A stretch of 36,431 nt of DNA from Anaerolineae bacterium (GCA_023384355.1 JAHDWL010000003.1:135476-171906); one strand, 5' to 3'. Shown: positions 24,519 to 34,612, counted from the stretch's first letter. Program-made: numbers and translations. The notes: generated from the letters alone by a model not told the origin.

Positions 24519-25091
24519 TCAGGAAGCCTGCTCGATTATCCGGCGCAGCTCCTGTTGAACGGCCTCAATATCTTGTTGGCCATTCACATTAACTACCAGA
24601 CCGCGCTGCCGGTAATAATCCAGCAACGGTTTTGTCTGCTCTTCGTATACATGCATTCGATGACGGATTGTTTCTTCCGTATCATCAGCACGGCCTTCGA
24701 TTTGTGCCCGTTTAAATAGCCGGGCCACAAGCTCTTCACCATCGACCACAATGTTGGGCACGACGGTGATATGACCGCCCAATTGTAACAGCAATTGGTC
24801 AAGTGCGTCAGCCTGAGCCTGCGTGCGCGGAAAACCATCAAGAATGGCCCCATTTGCCGCGTCAGCCTGTCCCAGGCGATCTTTCACCATAGCAACCGTG
24901 ACTTCGTCGGGAACCAGTGCACCTCTGTCCATGTAGGTTCGGGCCAGTTTGCCCAACTCGGTCTCGTTTTTCAGATTGTAACGAAACAAATCTCCGGTCG
25001 ACACCTGCGGTAATCCGAGCGATTGCTCCAGCATCTTGGCCTGGGTGCCTTTTCCTGCTCCCGGCGGGCCAATCAAGATGATGAACCTCAT
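24519..25091 (-). CDS. adk: adenylate kinase
   Basis: Interconverts ATP + AMP and two ADP. 190 residues with Walker [10 protein letters not shown] (8-16), AMP-binding TGDLFR and [13 protein letters not shown]. The LID is short ([14 protein letters not shown], no zinc cysteines), so it is the short-form enzyme rather than the 214-residue long form. The start overlaps the secY stop by 4 bp (ATGA), implying translational coupling. Confidence 0.96.
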   Translation of the reverse strand: MRFIILIGPPGAGKGTQAKMLEQSLGLPQVSTGDLFRYNLKNETELGKLARTYMDRGALVPDEVTVAMVKDRLGQADAANGAILDGFPRTQAQADALDQLLLQLGGHITVVPNIVVDGEELVARLFKRAQIEGRADDTEETIRHRMHVYEEQTKPLLDYYRQRGLVVNVNGQQDIEAVQQELRRIIEQAS

Positions 25092-26458
25092 GACTTGATG
25101 AACCCTTCGTAATGCCGCATGAGCAGTTGAGCTTCGAGTTGGCGCATCGTATCAATGACGACACCGACGACGATGATCAACCCTGAGCCGCTGATGACCA
25201 GTACGCTTTGTTGCAAGCCCTCGATCTGCAGGATCGTCCCAATTACCGCCATGATGCCGGGCAATATGGCTATCAGACCCAGGAAGAGCGCGCCAACCAG
25301 CGTGATCCGCCGAACAACCGACATGATGTAGTTCTCGGTCCGCTTACCGGGACGAATTCCAGGGATAAAGCCACCCTGCCGCTGCAGTGTCTCCGGCAGG
25401 TTTTGTTGCCGGATCATGACATCAGTATAAAAGAACGTGAAGGCCACAACCAACAGGAAGTAGAGCACCCAGTAAGACGCAAACGCAAAAGGAGCGACTG
25501 TCGGGTCCTGCTGTGTTCCGAACATGCTGACCGCTGATGCGATCCTGTCGATAATATTGCCGCTGCCGGAGATGAACAAGCCGGCGATAAGCGGGAAGAA
25601 GGTCAGGATTGATTGGGCAAAGATAATCGGGATCATGCCCGCCGTGTTGACTTTCAACGGTATATAGGTGCTCTGACCCTGATAAATCTTACGCCCACGA
25701 ACGCGACGGCCATATTGAACAGCAATTCGTCGCGTACCTTCCTGGATGATGACGATGACCAGTACAGTCAATACCAGATAAAGCAAAAAGGTAACAAGCG
25801 AAAAAACGAGCGCTGTGCTCTCCAGCGTCAACATCTGACCCAGGCTTGGCAAAATCCCGGCAACGATACCGCCGAAGATGATGAGCGAGATGCCCTGCCC
25901 AACGCCTTCTTCAGTAATGCGCTCGCCAATCCAGATGGCGAACATCGTCCCGCCGACCATCGCGACCAGCGTGGTGAGCGTCGGCAGAAGATTTTCCGCG
26001 GTAAAGCCAAAATTCGGCATGATGGATTCCACGCCACCAGCCAGGCTAACACCAACCAGACGAATCTGGCCGATAGCCTGAAGAAAGGCCAACGGAACCG
26101 TCAGGTAATAGGTATAGCGGTTCAGCTTGTTGCGGCCTGTCTCCCCCTCCGATTGAAGTTCTTCCAGTTGAGGGATGATCGGCGTCAACAATTGAATGAT
26201 GATGGATGCCGTGATGTAGGGATACACGCCCATCGCCATCACGGAGAAATTGCTGACCGCGCCGCCGGATAACAGGTCAAGGAAGTCGACCACCGAATTG
26301 CCGGTTTGTTGCGACGTGAAGAGCAACCACGCCTGCAGGTTCACACCCGGTACCGGGATGTTGGCCAGCAAGCGATAGATGATCAGCATCCCGATGGTAA
26401 ACAGGATACGACGCCTCAAATCGGGCAAGGTAAAGGCCGCGCGTACGGATTCTATCAT
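25088..26458 (-). CDS. secY: preprotein translocase subunit SecY
   Basis: Central channel protein of the Sec translocon in the inner membrane. 456 residues with ten hydrophobic helices. Motifs seen: NIPVPGVN near helix 1, the plug region with SGGAVSNFSVMAMGVYPYITASI, EEGVGQGISLIIF, the cytoplasmic loop QYGRRVRGRKIYQGQSTYIPLK, VNTAGMIPIIFAQS, and QGGFIPGIRPGK before helix 9. It follows rplO by 57 bp and overlaps adk. Confidence 0.97.
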   Translation of the reverse strand: MIESVRAAFTLPDLRRRILFTIGMLIIYRLLANIPVPGVNLQAWLLFTSQQTGNSVVDFLDLLSGGAVSNFSVMAMGVYPYITASIIIQLLTPIIPQLEELQSEGETGRNKLNRYTYYLTVPLAFLQAIGQIRLVGVSLAGGVESIMPNFGFTAENLLPTLTTLVAMVGGTMFAIWIGERITEEGVGQGISLIIFGGIVAGILPSLGQMLTLESTALVFSLVTFLLYLVLTVLVIVIIQEGTRRIAVQYGRRVRGRKIYQGQSTYIPLKVNTAGMIPIIFAQSILTFFPLIAGLFISGSGNIIDRIASAVSMFGTQQDPTVAPFAFASYWVLYFLLVVAFTFFYTDVMIRQQNLPETLQRQGGFIPGIRPGKRTENYIMSVVRRITLVGALFLGLIAILPGIMAVIGTILQIEGLQQSVLVISGSGLIIVVGVVIDTMRQLEAQLLMRHYEGFIKS

Positions 26459-26515
26459 TACATTTCTCCCGCAGGCTTGAATGACAGCTCATCAACCCGC
26501 TTGAATGCGAGTTGA

Positions 26516-26974
26516 TCAGGCGTTAAACGGTATGACCTCTGCCTTGCCGCCGGCAGCCTCGATCTTTTCTCTGGCCGTGGCCGAAAAACGATGCGCCTGG
26601 ACAGTGATCGCCTCGGCCAATTCACCTTCGCCCAGGATGACCACCCGGTCCGATGGCTTCTTGATGAGGCCAATAGCTGCCATCAGCTCGGGGTCCACGA
26701 CCTCGCCTCCGAACTCAAATTCGGCCAACCGATCAAGGTTGACAGCCTTGTATTCGACACGACGAATGTTTGTGAACCCGCGCTTGAACGGCAGGCGACG
26801 AGCCAATGGCAACTGGCCACCTTCAAAGTAAGCACCTTTGCCGCCGCCGCTGCGCGCGCCCTGGCCCTTGGTCCCGCGACCGGCAGTCTTGCCCTGGCCA
26901 GCAGAAATACCCCGACCCACACGCTTGCGTGATTTCTTTGAACCCTCGTTGGGGCCTAAATCGTTGAGTTTCAT
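26516..26974 (-). CDS. rplO: 50S ribosomal protein L15 (uL15)
   Basis: 152 residues beginning [20 protein letters not shown], with the glycine- and arginine-rich [19 protein letters not shown] extension and the end domain [19 protein letters not shown]. It stabilises the 23S core late in assembly. It starts one base after the rpmD stop. Confidence 0.97.
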   Translation of the reverse strand: MKLNDLGPNEGSKKSRKRVGRGISAGQGKTAGRGTKGQGARSGGGKGAYFEGGQLPLARRLPFKRGFTNIRRVEYKAVNLDRLAEFEFGGEVVDPELMAAIGLIKKPSDRVVILGEGELAEAITVQAHRFSATAREKIEAAGGKAEVIPFNA

Positions 26975-26975
26975 C

Positions 26976-27188
26976 TCACCCGACCTTCCCGGACCGATTT
27001 TTCCCGGTCTCGACTTCCTCGACTGTCAGGAGATGGCTGATGCTATTGATCATCCCCCGGATAGACGGTGAATCTTCATGCTCAATCGTCTCGTACAGTC
27101 GCTTGAAACCCAATGCCTTAACGGTGGCTTTCTGGCGTACTGTGTAACCGATCGCGCTCTTGCTGTAAGTAATGCGAAGCTTAGCCAT
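26976..27188 (-). CDS. rpmD: 50S ribosomal protein L30 (uL30)
   Basis: 70 residues from ATG 27188 ([19 protein letters not shown]), which overlaps the rpsE stop by 8 bp. A longer frame to 27281 lies inside rpsE and does not code. L30 motifs: [20 protein letters not shown] and [17 protein letters not shown]. It ends with a short basic extension ([10 protein letters not shown]), slightly beyond the usual 60 residues. Confidence 0.95.
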   Translation of the reverse strand: MAKLRITYSKSAIGYTVRQKATVKALGFKRLYETIEHEDSPSIRGMINSISHLLTVEEVETGKNRSGKVG

Positions 27189-27720
27189 TGCCTTTGCGCC
27201 CCCAGAACGGCGACACCTCGTCTTTATCCTTGCCCCGGTCGGCCGCCACTTGGCGGATGTCCATAAGCTGGTCAAGACCATCCATGGTCGCCATCATTAC
27301 GTTCAAATCGTTACCGCTGCCGAGCGATTTCGTCAGAATATCGCGATAGCCGGCGGCTTCGATAACCGCGCGCACGCCACTGCCGGCAATGACGCCGGTA
27401 CCAGGCGAAGCCGGCTTGAGCAGCACCTTGGCGGCACCGTGTCGGCCGATCACCTCATGCGGCAACGTTGTGCCATACATCTGCACCGTTCTCATGTTCT
27501 TTCTTGCGGTCTCCAGCGCCTTGCGGATCGCGTCCGGAACGGTGCGCGCCTTGCCGATGCCGACACCCACCTTGCCGCGATTATCGCCGACGACGACCGT
27601 CACGCGAAAGGCAAACCGGCGACCACCCTGCACAACCTTGGCCACACGGGCAATATCGACGATACGCTCGTCGAATTCGTCTTTCTGTTCGCGAAAGCTT
27701 TGTTGTCTTCTCTGACCCAT
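27181..27720 (-). CDS. rpsE: 30S ribosomal protein S5 (uS5)
   Basis: 179 residues: [80 protein letters not shown] and [20 protein letters not shown]. It takes part in decoding fidelity and the mRNA entry helicase site. The start follows rplR by 30 bp. Confidence 0.97.
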   Translation of the reverse strand: MGQRRQQSFREQKDEFDERIVDIARVAKVVQGGRRFAFRVTVVVGDNRGKVGVGIGKARTVPDAIRKALETARKNMRTVQMYGTTLPHEVIGRHGAAKVLLKPASPGTGVIAGSGVRAVIEAAGYRDILTKSLGSGNDLNVMMATMDGLDQLMDIRQVAADRGKDKDEVSPFWGRKGNG

Positions 27721-27750
27721 CGTTGACTCCTGAACGGGTTTCGCCCCGCT

Positions 27751-28113
27751 CTACAGTTTCAGGCCGCCCTCACGCGCGCCATCGGCCAGGGCCTTGATCC
27801 GGCCATGGTATAGATAACCGCCTCGATCGAAGACGACTTCCTGAATGCCCGCGTCGAGTGCCCGCTGGGCGACAATCTTGCCGACGATAGCGGCTTGCTC
27901 CTGCTTTTTCTTGCCGGCAATTTGCTCGACCACCTCGTTGTCAACCGTGGAGGCTGATACCAGTGTGTGCCCGGCCACGTCATCGATTACCTGGGCATAG
28001 ATGTGGTGCAGGCTACGAAATACGTTCAACCGCGGGCGCTCAGCAGTGCCGGAGATCTTCATGCGGATTCGACGCTGCCGCCGTTTCCGAGGATCGTTAA
28101 CATTCTTTGCCAT
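27751..28113 (-). CDS. rplR: 50S ribosomal protein L18 (uL18)
   Basis: 120 residues. [20 protein letters not shown] is the typical basic start, then [26 protein letters not shown], and [25 protein letters not shown] at the C-terminus. It binds 5S rRNA with L5. Confidence 0.97.
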   Translation of the reverse strand: MAKNVNDPRKRRQRRIRMKISGTAERPRLNVFRSLHHIYAQVIDDVAGHTLVSASTVDNEVVEQIAGKKKQEQAAIVGKIVAQRALDAGIQEVVFDRGGYLYHGRIKALADGAREGGLKL

Positions 28114-28145
28114 GATGTCCTGTATCCTGATTATTCGCTTGCGGC

Positions 28146-28688
28146 CTAGACCTTGCCGGTCTTGCCCGCCTTGCGCCGGATGATTTCGCCTTCGTAACGA
28201 ATGCCCTTGCCTTTATAAGGCTCCGGGGGACGCTGCTTGCGCACGCGCGCCGCGATCTCACCGATATATTCCTTATCGATACCGCTGATAATCACCTTGC
28301 GACCGCGCTCTTCTACGGCGAACGAGATATCCTTATCCGGCTCAAAATAAACCGGATGAGAGTAACCCACATAGAGTACCAGCCGCTTGCCGTCCATCTC
28401 GGCGCGATAACCGACTCCGTCGATGAGCAGCACCTTGTTGAAGCCGGTACTTACACCGGTTACCATATTGTTCAACAACGCCCGAGTCAATCCATGCAGT
28501 GAGCGGTGTTGCCGGCCATCGGTCGGGCGACCCACGCTCAACACCCCATCCTCAAGCTTGATCGCCATATCAGGATGGAGTGTGCGTGAAAGCTCGCCTT
28601 TTGGCCCCTTGACGGCGACCGTGCTGCCGGTGATGTCGATGCTCACACCCTTTGGCAATTGTATTGGCGCTTTACCAACTCGCGACAT
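28146..28688 (-). CDS. rplF: 50S ribosomal protein L6 (uL6)
   Basis: 180 residues from ATG 28688 ([20 protein letters not shown]), with a GGAGG site 9 nt upstream; a longer frame to 28709 has no support. L6 motifs: [16 protein letters not shown]-like [18 protein letters not shown] and the C-terminal [21 protein letters not shown]. It sits near the factor-binding site with the sarcin-ricin loop. Confidence 0.96.
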   Translation of the reverse strand: MSRVGKAPIQLPKGVSIDITGSTVAVKGPKGELSRTLHPDMAIKLEDGVLSVGRPTDGRQHRSLHGLTRALLNNMVTGVSTGFNKVLLIDGVGYRAEMDGKRLVLYVGYSHPVYFEPDKDISFAVEERGRKVIISGIDKEYIGEIAARVRKQRPPEPYKGKGIRYEGEIIRRKAGKTGKV

Positions 28689-28756
28689 ACCTTCATTCCT
28701 CCCCGGCATTCAGGCGTCTAATGACGCTGCGATGCCGGACTTGTGTCGAATTCTTA

Positions 28757-29164
28757 TTACCAAACCTTGCAGAGCAATTCGCCACCCAAACCGAGTCGGC
28801 GGGCTTTCTGGTCGGTCATGACGCCACGTGAGGTCGTCAGAATCGAGACGCCCAGACCGCTCAGCACCCAGGGAATCTCTTTCTTGCCCACATAAATACG
28901 CCGTCCCGGCGAGCTTACCCGCTGGAGGCCATTGATGACCGAGCGGCGGTCGCGGCGGCCGCCAACATAACGCAGGCGGATTACCAGCGACGGGAATTTA
29001 TCCTGCGTCACAACTTCGTAGTTTTCTATATAGCCTTCATTCTTGAGGACCTCAGCGATCGAGACCTTCAATTTCGAATGGGGCATTGCAACCGTTGGTT
29101 GCTGCCTGTCCAGGGCGTTACGCATCCGCGTCAGCATGTCGGCAATGGGATCAGTCATTGACAT
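28757..29164 (-). CDS. rpsH: 30S ribosomal protein S8 (uS8)
   Basis: 135 residues: MTDPIADMLTRMRNALDRQQ, MPHSKLKVSIAEVLKNEGYI, RRDRRSVINGLQRVSSPGRR, IYVGKKEIPWVLSGLGVSIL, STSRG-like TTSRGVMTDQKARRLGLGGE and the final LCKVW. ATG 29164 is supported by GAGGTG 6 nt upstream; M3 (29158) is the alternative. In E. coli S8 represses the spc operon; no clear site is seen here. Confidence 0.96.
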   Translation of the reverse strand: MSMTDPIADMLTRMRNALDRQQPTVAMPHSKLKVSIAEVLKNEGYIENYEVVTQDKFPSLVIRLRYVGGRRDRRSVINGLQRVSSPGRRIYVGKKEIPWVLSGLGVSILTTSRGVMTDQKARRLGLGGELLCKVW

Positions 29165-29177
29165 AGCGCACCTCTAC

Positions 29178-29360
29178 CTACCAGCTCGACTTGACGACGC
29201 CGGGAATATTGCCTTTCAGGGCTTGCTCGCGGAAACAAATGCGGCAGAGACCAAACCGACGGATGTAACCCCGTGGGCGGCCGCACAGATTGCAACGGTT
29301 ACGAACGCGCACCCGATACTTCCGCTTTGTCTCACGTGCGATCATTGATTTCTTCGCCAT
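29178..29360 (-). CDS. rpsN: 30S ribosomal protein S14, type Z (uS14)
   Basis: 60 residues from ATG 29360 ([20 protein letters not shown]). The zinc knuckle has C23, C26, C39 and C42, and the end [10 protein letters not shown] is typical of the short zinc-binding form. An open frame to 29378 adds six residues without homology. Confidence 0.97.
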   Translation of the reverse strand: MAKKSMIARETKRKYRVRVRNRCNLCGRPRGYIRRFGLCRICFREQALKGNIPGVVKSSW

Positions 29361-29390
29361 CAGTATTCTCCAGAGCACTTAACCTGGCGC

Positions 29391-29960
29391 CTAGGCCGCC
29401 TCAGCGACTTCGCGCTTGAAAGGCATTCCCAAGAGTGCCAATAGTCGTCGTCCTTCTTCATCAGTGGGGGCGGTGGTGACAATTGTCACTTCCATCCCAC
29501 GCAGTTTATCGATTTTATCGTAATCGATCTCCGGAAATATCAGTTGTTCGCGCAGGCCTAACGTGTAGTTACCACGACCGTCAAAGGCATCCGGCGAAAT
29601 CCCCTGGAAATCGCGGGTTCGCGGTAATGCGACATGGACCAGGCGTGTCAGAAACGCCCACATCCGCTCGCCTCGCAGCGTCACCTTCAACCCAATCACG
29701 CGCCCTTCGCGCAGCTTGAAACCGGCGATCGACTTCTTGGCCTTGTTCAGCACCGGCTTCTGGCCGGTAATAGCGACGATGTCGTTTGTTGCAAAATCGA
29801 TCGCCTTTGCGTTATCAAGCGCCTCACCCAAGCCCACATTGACCACTACTTTTGTGATCTTCGGCACCTGCATGATGCTGGAGTATTCGAACTCCTTCAT
29901 GAGGGCCGGCACCACCTCGTCGCGGTACAACACAGGCATCGGCACAAAATTAGTTGCCAT
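29391..29960 (-). CDS. rplE: 50S ribosomal protein L5 (uL5)
   Basis: 189 residues: [80 protein letters not shown], and the end [20 protein letters not shown]. It binds 5S rRNA and the P-site tRNA. GAGGAA lies before the ATG. The 118-bp spacer to rplX is long for this cluster. Confidence 0.97.
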   Translation of the reverse strand: MATNFVPMPVLYRDEVVPALMKEFEYSSIMQVPKITKVVVNVGLGEALDNAKAIDFATNDIVAITGQKPVLNKAKKSIAGFKLREGRVIGLKVTLRGERMWAFLTRLVHVALPRTRDFQGISPDAFDGRGNYTLGLREQLIFPEIDYDKIDKLRGMEVTIVTTAPTDEEGRRLLALLGMPFKREVAEAA

Positions 29961-30078
29961 TCTTGTTCCTCCAGGTCGAGTTGCAGGCCACCACGGTTTT
30001 CGCCTGAGTCACATATTGCGTAACACGGTTCGAGCGCCGCTTGTGGGTTGCCTGGCTCACCTTAGTTAATTCCCGCTG

Positions 30079-30402
30079 TTAATCCAGCTCCGCGCCTGAC
30101 TTCTTCGAGTAACGAACAACATGGTTGTTCTCATCGCGACGCACACCAACGCGCGTCGTCTCGCCGCGGCCGGATTCGACCAGCATCACATTGGATACGT
30201 GAATCGGCGCTTCGAACTCGATGATGCCACCCTGTGCCCGCGAGCGACCACCGGTCGGCTTCGGCTTCTGGTGTTTCTTTATAATATTGACCCCGGAGAC
30301 AACGACCATCTGCTTCTTGGGGTAGACGCGCTGGACGGTGCCGCGCACTCCCTTGAAGTTGCCGGAGATCACCTCAACCGTATCATTTACCTTAATTCGC
30401 AT
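30079..30402 (-). CDS. rplX: 50S ribosomal protein L24 (uL24)
   Basis: 107 residues with a KOW motif near the start (VEVISGNFKGVRGTVQRVYP), NIIKKHQKPKPTGGRSRAQG, and IHVSNVMLVES. It starts 23S rRNA folding. Standard length and position between rplN and rplE. Confidence 0.97.
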   Translation of the reverse strand: MRIKVNDTVEVISGNFKGVRGTVQRVYPKKQMVVVSGVNIIKKHQKPKPTGGRSRAQGGIIEFEAPIHVSNVMLVESGRGETTRVGVRRDENNHVVRYSKKSGAELD

Positions 30403-30435
30403 GGCTTACCTACTCAACTCCTGTCAACCGACCGC

Positions 30436-30807
30436 CTAGAGCGATTCCGGCGCCAGGGACAGGATACGTCCAAAGCCCTTGTCACGCAGTTCGCGGGCCA
30501 CCGGCCCAAAAATACGCGTGCCGACCGGATTCTTGCCTTCAGCATCGAGAATGACGGCGGCATTGTCATCGAAGCGAATGTAGCTTCCGTCATCCCGTTT
30601 GAACTCTTTCGTGGTGCGAACGATCACAGCCTTAACCACCGCGCTCTTCTTGACCGTGGCGTTAGGTGTAGCTTTCTTCACTGTCGCGGTCACGACATCA
30701 CCGATCGTTCCATAACGACGGCGGGATCCACCCATTACCTGAATCACCAGGAGTTCGCGAGCTCCCGAATTATCGGCTACATTGAGACGACTTTCTTTCT
30801 GAATCAT
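30436..30807 (-). CDS. rplN: 50S ribosomal protein L14 (uL14)
   Basis: 123 residues from ATG 30807 ([20 protein letters not shown]), the standard L14 start; a frame extending to 30855 overlaps rpsQ and is not used. Motifs: [39 protein letters not shown], and the end [19 protein letters not shown]. It forms part of the intersubunit bridge. Confidence 0.96.
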   Translation of the reverse strand: MIQKESRLNVADNSGARELLVIQVMGGSRRRYGTIGDVVTATVKKATPNATVKKSAVVKAVIVRTTKEFKRDDGSYIRFDDNAAVILDAEGKNPVGTRIFGPVARELRDKGFGRILSLAPESL

Positions 30808-30820
30808 TGGGATGCCTCGC

Positions 30821-31072
30821 TTAGTCAGCTCGTTCCAAGATGGAGACGAGCGCAAATCGTTTCTCCCGGCTGTGGGGGCGGGACTCGATAATCAATACAC
30901 GATCGCCGATGTTGCTCTCGTTGTTCTCGTCATGAACCTTGAACTTCTTGACTCGAGTGATCACCTTGCCATAGATTGGGTGACGCTCGGTCGTCTCCAC
31001 GGCGACAACAACTGTCTTGTCCATTTTGTCGCTGGTTACAACGCCCACGAGGCGTTTACGCTGTTCTCTCAT
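30821..31072 (-). CDS. rpsQ: 30S ribosomal protein S17 (uS17)
   Basis: 83 residues: [40 protein letters not shown], and [21 protein letters not shown] typical S17 OB-fold primary binder of 16S rRNA. It ends 13 bp before rplN. Confidence 0.97.
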   Translation of the reverse strand: MREQRKRLVGVVTSDKMDKTVVVAVETTERHPIYGKVITRVKKFKVHDENNESNIGDRVLIIESRPHSREKRFALVSILERAD

Positions 31073-31105
31073 CTTTATACCTCGCGTTGATCACGCGCCC
31101 GTTTT

Positions 31106-31522
31106 CTAGCGGGCTACCTCATGGCGGACAATCATGTTAGATTTCTTGGCCGCGCGCCCCTTCGATTGGGCTTTGTTCAGGTTCACCCAGGCGGTAGCCA
31201 GTTTGGAGCCACCCTTGTCATTAAATTCAACCTGCCAGGCGCTATCCTCGTAGATGTAACGAGCATTCGCTTGCCATTCTTTACCTTTCAGCCGCTGGGC
31301 GATCTCCGGCTCGGCTGCAGCCGTGGTGGTAGCCAGTTGGCGCAGATGGAGAACAGTCTCCAGTTGGGCCACATTGCGACGTACCTTCCGCAACTGGGCG
31401 GTGTTTTCAAGGCGAGCCGATGCCTTCTGGAAGCGCAGATTGAAGATCTCTTCGCGGGCTTCCTCCAGCGTCTTTTCGAGCTTGTCATTGCTCATTTGAT
31501 TCAGTTCGACGATGCTGGCCAT
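31106..31522 (-). CDS. rpmC: 50S ribosomal protein L29 (uL29) with long C-terminal extension
   Basis: Residues about 1-65 are L29: MSNDKLEKTLEEAREEIFNL, RFQKASARLENTAQLRKVRR and AQLETVLHLRQLA. The protein goes on for some 70 residues more (138 instead of the usual 60-70). The extra part has an alanine-rich link, then EWQANARYIYEDSAWQVEFN, KLATAWVNLNKAQSKGRAAK and a basic end. No stop or frameshift separates the two, and the next gene (rpsQ) starts 33 bp later, so the extension is genuine. Its function is unknown; as L29 lies at the tunnel exit, it could be exposed there. The start overlaps the rplP stop (TAATG). Confidence 0.92.
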   Translation of the reverse strand: MASIVELNQMSNDKLEKTLEEAREEIFNLRFQKASARLENTAQLRKVRRNVAQLETVLHLRQLATTTAAAEPEIAQRLKGKEWQANARYIYEDSAWQVEFNDKGGSKLATAWVNLNKAQSKGRAAKKSNMIVRHEVAR

Positions 31523-31938
31523 TATAGACCCTCCTCACGCGTGACAACCTGCGTGCGGATCGGCAGTTTATAGCCGGCCGAGCGCAAGGCTTCCAGGGCG
31601 ATGTCGTCGGGAACGCCGGAAATCTCAAAGATGATTCGGCCCGGTTTGACAACAGCCACCCAATGATCAACCGAACCCTTACCCTTCCCCATGCGGGTTT
31701 CCGCCGGTTTGGCGGTCACGGGCTTGTCCGGGAAAATACGAACCCAGTATTTGCCACGACGGCGCATCTGACGAACGATCGACCGGCGAATGGCTTCGAT
31801 CTGGCGACTGGTCACCCAGCCGGCTTCGAGGGCCTGCAATCCGTATTCGCCGTTCAGCAGCGTGGTACCGCCCTTGGCCATGCCTCGCATGCGGCCCCGG
31901 AACTGCTTGCGATACTTAACGCGTTTTGGCATTAACAT
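31522..31938 (-). CDS. rplP: 50S ribosomal protein L16 (uL16)
   Basis: 138 residues: [87 protein letters not shown]. The first ATG (31938) gives the MLMPKR start seen in many L16 proteins and has GGAG 8 nt upstream. It binds near the A-site tRNA. Its stop overlaps the rpmC start by one base. Confidence 0.97.
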   Translation of the reverse strand: MLMPKRVKYRKQFRGRMRGMAKGGTTLLNGEYGLQALEAGWVTSRQIEAIRRSIVRQMRRRGKYWVRIFPDKPVTAKPAETRMGKGKGSVDHWVAVVKPGRIIFEISGVPDDIALEALRSAGYKLPIRTQVVTREEGL

Positions 31939-32033
31939 GTGACTTTCTCCGCTATAAACTCAGTATGCGCTATTGCGTGGCGTCGGGTCTAACGGCCGTC
32001 CATCGACCGCATACCCGTCTCCGCGTGCATTCG

Positions 32034-32699
32034 TTATTCGCTGATATATACGTCAGTCGCTTCCACTCGCTGCGGCAGGATTTCGCCTTTATAGACCCAG
32101 ACTTTCACCCCGATGCGCCCATAGGTAGTCAACGCCTCGGAGAAGCCATAATCCATGTCGGCCCGGATCATATTGCGCGGCACACGACCTTCCCACAACT
32201 TCTCGTTGCGGGCCATTTCGGAGCCTGATAACCGGCCGCTGGCCTCAATGCGAATTCCCTTAACGCCGGCACGCATAGCTTGTAAAACGGCACGCTTCAT
32301 CGCGCGACTATGAGAAATTCGTCGCTCAAGCTGGCCGGTAATGTTCTCGGCAATGAGTTGGGCGTTGGCGTCGGGCTGGGTGATTTCTTCCACCTCGACC
32401 CGCGCCGTCTTGCCGGTCAGGTCCTTCAGCTTTTGACGCAAATCCTTGACCGCTGCGCCCTTGCGCCCAATGACAATGCCCGGCCGCGCCGTGTGGATCG
32501 TCACCTGTACCTGATTCGGAAAACGCTCAATCTCGACATTGGCCACGCCGGCAGCGCCAAGGTCTTCCTTGACCATGCGACGAATCGCCATATCTTCATG
32601 CAGCAATTCCCGATAACGGGCACCCTCGGCGAACCATCGGGCGTTCCAATCTCGGATCGACTTCAAACGAAAGCCTACAGGATGTACTTTGCGTCCCAC
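32034..32699 (-). CDS. rpsC: 30S ribosomal protein S3 (uS3)
   Basis: 221 residues: GRKVHPVGFRLKSIRDWNAR, the KH domain with TARPGIVIGRKGAAVKDLRQ, and the C-terminal AMRAGVKGIRIEASGRLSGS, EMARNEKLWEGRVPRNMIRA, GRIGVKVWVYKGEILP. It forms the mRNA entry. The rplP start lies 95 bp downstream. Confidence 0.97.
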   Translation of the reverse strand: MGRKVHPVGFRLKSIRDWNARWFAEGARYRELLHEDMAIRRMVKEDLGAAGVANVEIERFPNQVQVTIHTARPGIVIGRKGAAVKDLRQKLKDLTGKTARVEVEEITQPDANAQLIAENITGQLERRISHSRAMKRAVLQAMRAGVKGIRIEASGRLSGSEMARNEKLWEGRVPRNMIRADMDYGFSEALTTYGRIGVKVWVYKGEILPQRVEATDVYISE

Positions 32700-32740
32700 T
32701 TAATCCTCCATCCGGTATTCCGGATCAGTATACGCCGGGC

Positions 32741-33109
32741 CTAGGCGGCCACCTCGCGCTCTGCCAGCACGACCGTGATATGTGAAGATCGACGAACGAT
32801 AGGTCGGAACCGGCCACGGCCGGCAAATCGGCCACCATGGGGTGCCTTGCGATGACGGGGGCCTTCATCCGCCCATATTTCGCTGACAACCAGTTCGTCC
32901 ATCTCCAGTCCGTAGTTCTCCTCAGCATTGGCCACAGCTGATGCGATCAACTTGAATACCGGTTCCGCGGCTCCTTGGGGCATAAATCGCAATGCGTCCA
33001 ATGCCTCGGCCGCTCCCTTGCCTCGTACCGCGTTCACAACCAGGCGCACCTTCTGCGTGCTCATCGGAATGTGGCGGACAATCGCTTTGACTTCAAATGT
33101 ATCGGCCAT
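32741..33109 (-). CDS. rplV: 50S ribosomal protein L22 (uL22)
   Basis: 122 residues: KAIVRHIPMSTQKVRLVVNA, RGKGAAEALDALRFMPQGAA, ANAEENYGLEMDELVVSEIW, DEGPRHRKAPHGGRFAGRGR, and the final SSHITVVLAEREVAA. The beta-hairpin (the GPRHRKAPHGGRF part) lines the exit tunnel. It starts two bases after the rpsS stop. Confidence 0.97.
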   Translation of the reverse strand: MADTFEVKAIVRHIPMSTQKVRLVVNAVRGKGAAEALDALRFMPQGAAEPVFKLIASAVANAEENYGLEMDELVVSEIWADEGPRHRKAPHGGRFAGRGRFRPIVRRSSHITVVLAEREVAA

Positions 33110-33111
33110 GA

Positions 33112-33393
33112 TTACTTCCGCCCCTTCTTCTCCGATTTGGCCACATGACCACGAAACGTCCGGGTCGGCGCAAATTCACCCAGCTTATGGCCGACCATAT
33201 TCTCGGTGATGTAAATCGGAATATGGCGACGGCCATCATAGACAGCGATCGTATGCCCTACCATTTGCGGGAAGACAGTGCTCGACCGCGACCATGTACG
33301 AATGACCTGGCGCTTCCGGGCAGTATTCAGGTCCTCAACCTTCTTGAGAAGTTTCGGATCGATAAAAGGCCCTTTCTTCAACGAACGTGACAT
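33112..33393 (-). CDS. rpsS: 30S ribosomal protein S19 (uS19)
   Basis: 93 residues: [67 protein letters not shown]. It binds the head of the 30S with S13. It follows rplB after 62 bp. Confidence 0.97.
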   Translation of the reverse strand: MSRSLKKGPFIDPKLLKKVEDLNTARKRQVIRTWSRSSTVFPQMVGHTIAVYDGRRHIPIYITENMVGHKLGEFAPTRTFRGHVAKSEKKGRK

Positions 33394-33455
33394 ATTCAGT
33401 CCTCACTTTCCGGCCGCCGGTCACAATCCTCATATGACCGATCTGCCGTACCTTT

Positions 33456-34295
33456 TTACCGACGCTTCTTGCCGCGACGACGGAAGATATACTTATCCGT
33501 TGCCTTGTTATTACGCGTCCGCTGGCCCAGAGCAACCTTGCCCCAGGGCGTTTTCGGAGCGGCCATGCCAATCGGCGACGTGCCTTCACCACCACCATGT
33601 GGATGGTCCCGCGGGCTCATCACCGAGCCGCGCACGGATGGACGAATCCCCTTGTGACGTTTGCGGCCAGCCTTTCCGAGCTTGATGTTACCGTGCTCGA
33701 CATTGCCCACCTGGCCGATAGTCGCCATACACTCTTGCGAGACATATCGCTCTTCACCGGATGGGAGTCGAATCGTCGCGTACTGCGGATGGTCCTTGGC
33801 CATCAGCTGGGCAGACACCCCGGCCGAACGAACCAGCTGCGCACCGCGGCCGGCATAAAGCTCGATGTTGTGAATCGTCGTGCCCAGCGGGATGTTCCGC
33901 AACGGCATGCTATTTCCCGGGCGAATTTCCGCCTTTGTGCCGCTGATGAGCGAATCGCCCACCTTTACGCCAAGCGGAGCCAGGATGTAACGTTTTTCGC
34001 CATCGGCATAAACCAGCAAGGCGATACGTGCCGAACGATTCGGATCGTACTCAATCGTCGCGACACGAGCCGGAATGTCGGCCTTGTCACGCTTGAAGTC
34101 GATCTGACGATAGAGCCGCTTGTGCCCGCCGCCTTGATGGCGGACGGTAATCTTGCCGCGCACATTGCGGCCGCCACGCTTGCGCAAGCCTCGCACGAGG
34201 CTCCGCTCCGGTTTGGTGCGGGTAATTTCTTCGAACGTAAAGCCACTCATGTCTCGGCGGCCGGGCGAAGTTGGCTTAAACAATTTTACAGGCAT
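33456..34295 (-). CDS. rplB: 50S ribosomal protein L2 (uL2)
   Basis: 279 residues: [80 protein letters not shown], and the conserved [19 protein letters not shown] loop with the histidine near the peptidyl-transferase centre. Basic end [19 protein letters not shown] site precedes the ATG. Confidence 0.97.
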   Translation of the reverse strand: MPVKLFKPTSPGRRDMSGFTFEEITRTKPERSLVRGLRKRGGRNVRGKITVRHQGGGHKRLYRQIDFKRDKADIPARVATIEYDPNRSARIALLVYADGEKRYILAPLGVKVGDSLISGTKAEIRPGNSMPLRNIPLGTTIHNIELYAGRGAQLVRSAGVSAQLMAKDHPQYATIRLPSGEERYVSQECMATIGQVGNVEHGNIKLGKAGRKRHKGIRPSVRGSVMSPRDHPHGGGEGTSPIGMAAPKTPWGKVALGQRTRNNKATDKYIFRRRGKKRR

Positions 34296-34318
34296 GATTC
34301 CTCCAGTCAGGCGCCAAC

Positions 34319-34612
34319 TTATACGCCTTCAAACAAGTCGATTCGGTTGCCGGGCCGCAGAGTAACCACAGCCTTTTTCCAACCGGCCTTGCGAACCGTG
34401 ATGCGGCGAAGCCGACGGGCGCGCTTGGCGGGCATGTTGGCGATTCGGATTTTCTCCACACGCACATTTGGCCAGGCCAACTCAATCGCTTGCTTCACCT
34501 GGAGTTTGTTTGCGCGCGGATGAACCACGAACGTGTATTGATTATTAACATCGGCCAGGAGGTTACTTTTTTCAGTGACAACCGGCCGGCGGATGATATC
34601 GCGCCAATGCAT
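34319..34612 (-). CDS. rplW: 50S ribosomal protein L23 (uL23)
   Basis: 97 residues from ATG 34612 ([20 protein letters not shown]), one base after the rplD stop; the open frame further up lies inside rplD. L23 motifs: [20 protein letters not shown] and [20 protein letters not shown]. It docks trigger factor and SRP at the tunnel exit. Confidence 0.96.
   Translation of the reverse strand: MHWRDIIRRPVVTEKSNLLADVNNQYTFVVHPRANKLQVKQAIELAWPNVRVEKIRIANMPAKRARRLRRITVRKAGWKKAVVTLRPGNRIDLFEGV

Noticed and set aside
29961-30078. 118-bp rplX-rplE spacer as a regulatory leader
   Set aside because: Only scattered short pairings (such as CAGGC/GCCTG) could be drawn; not strong enough to call.
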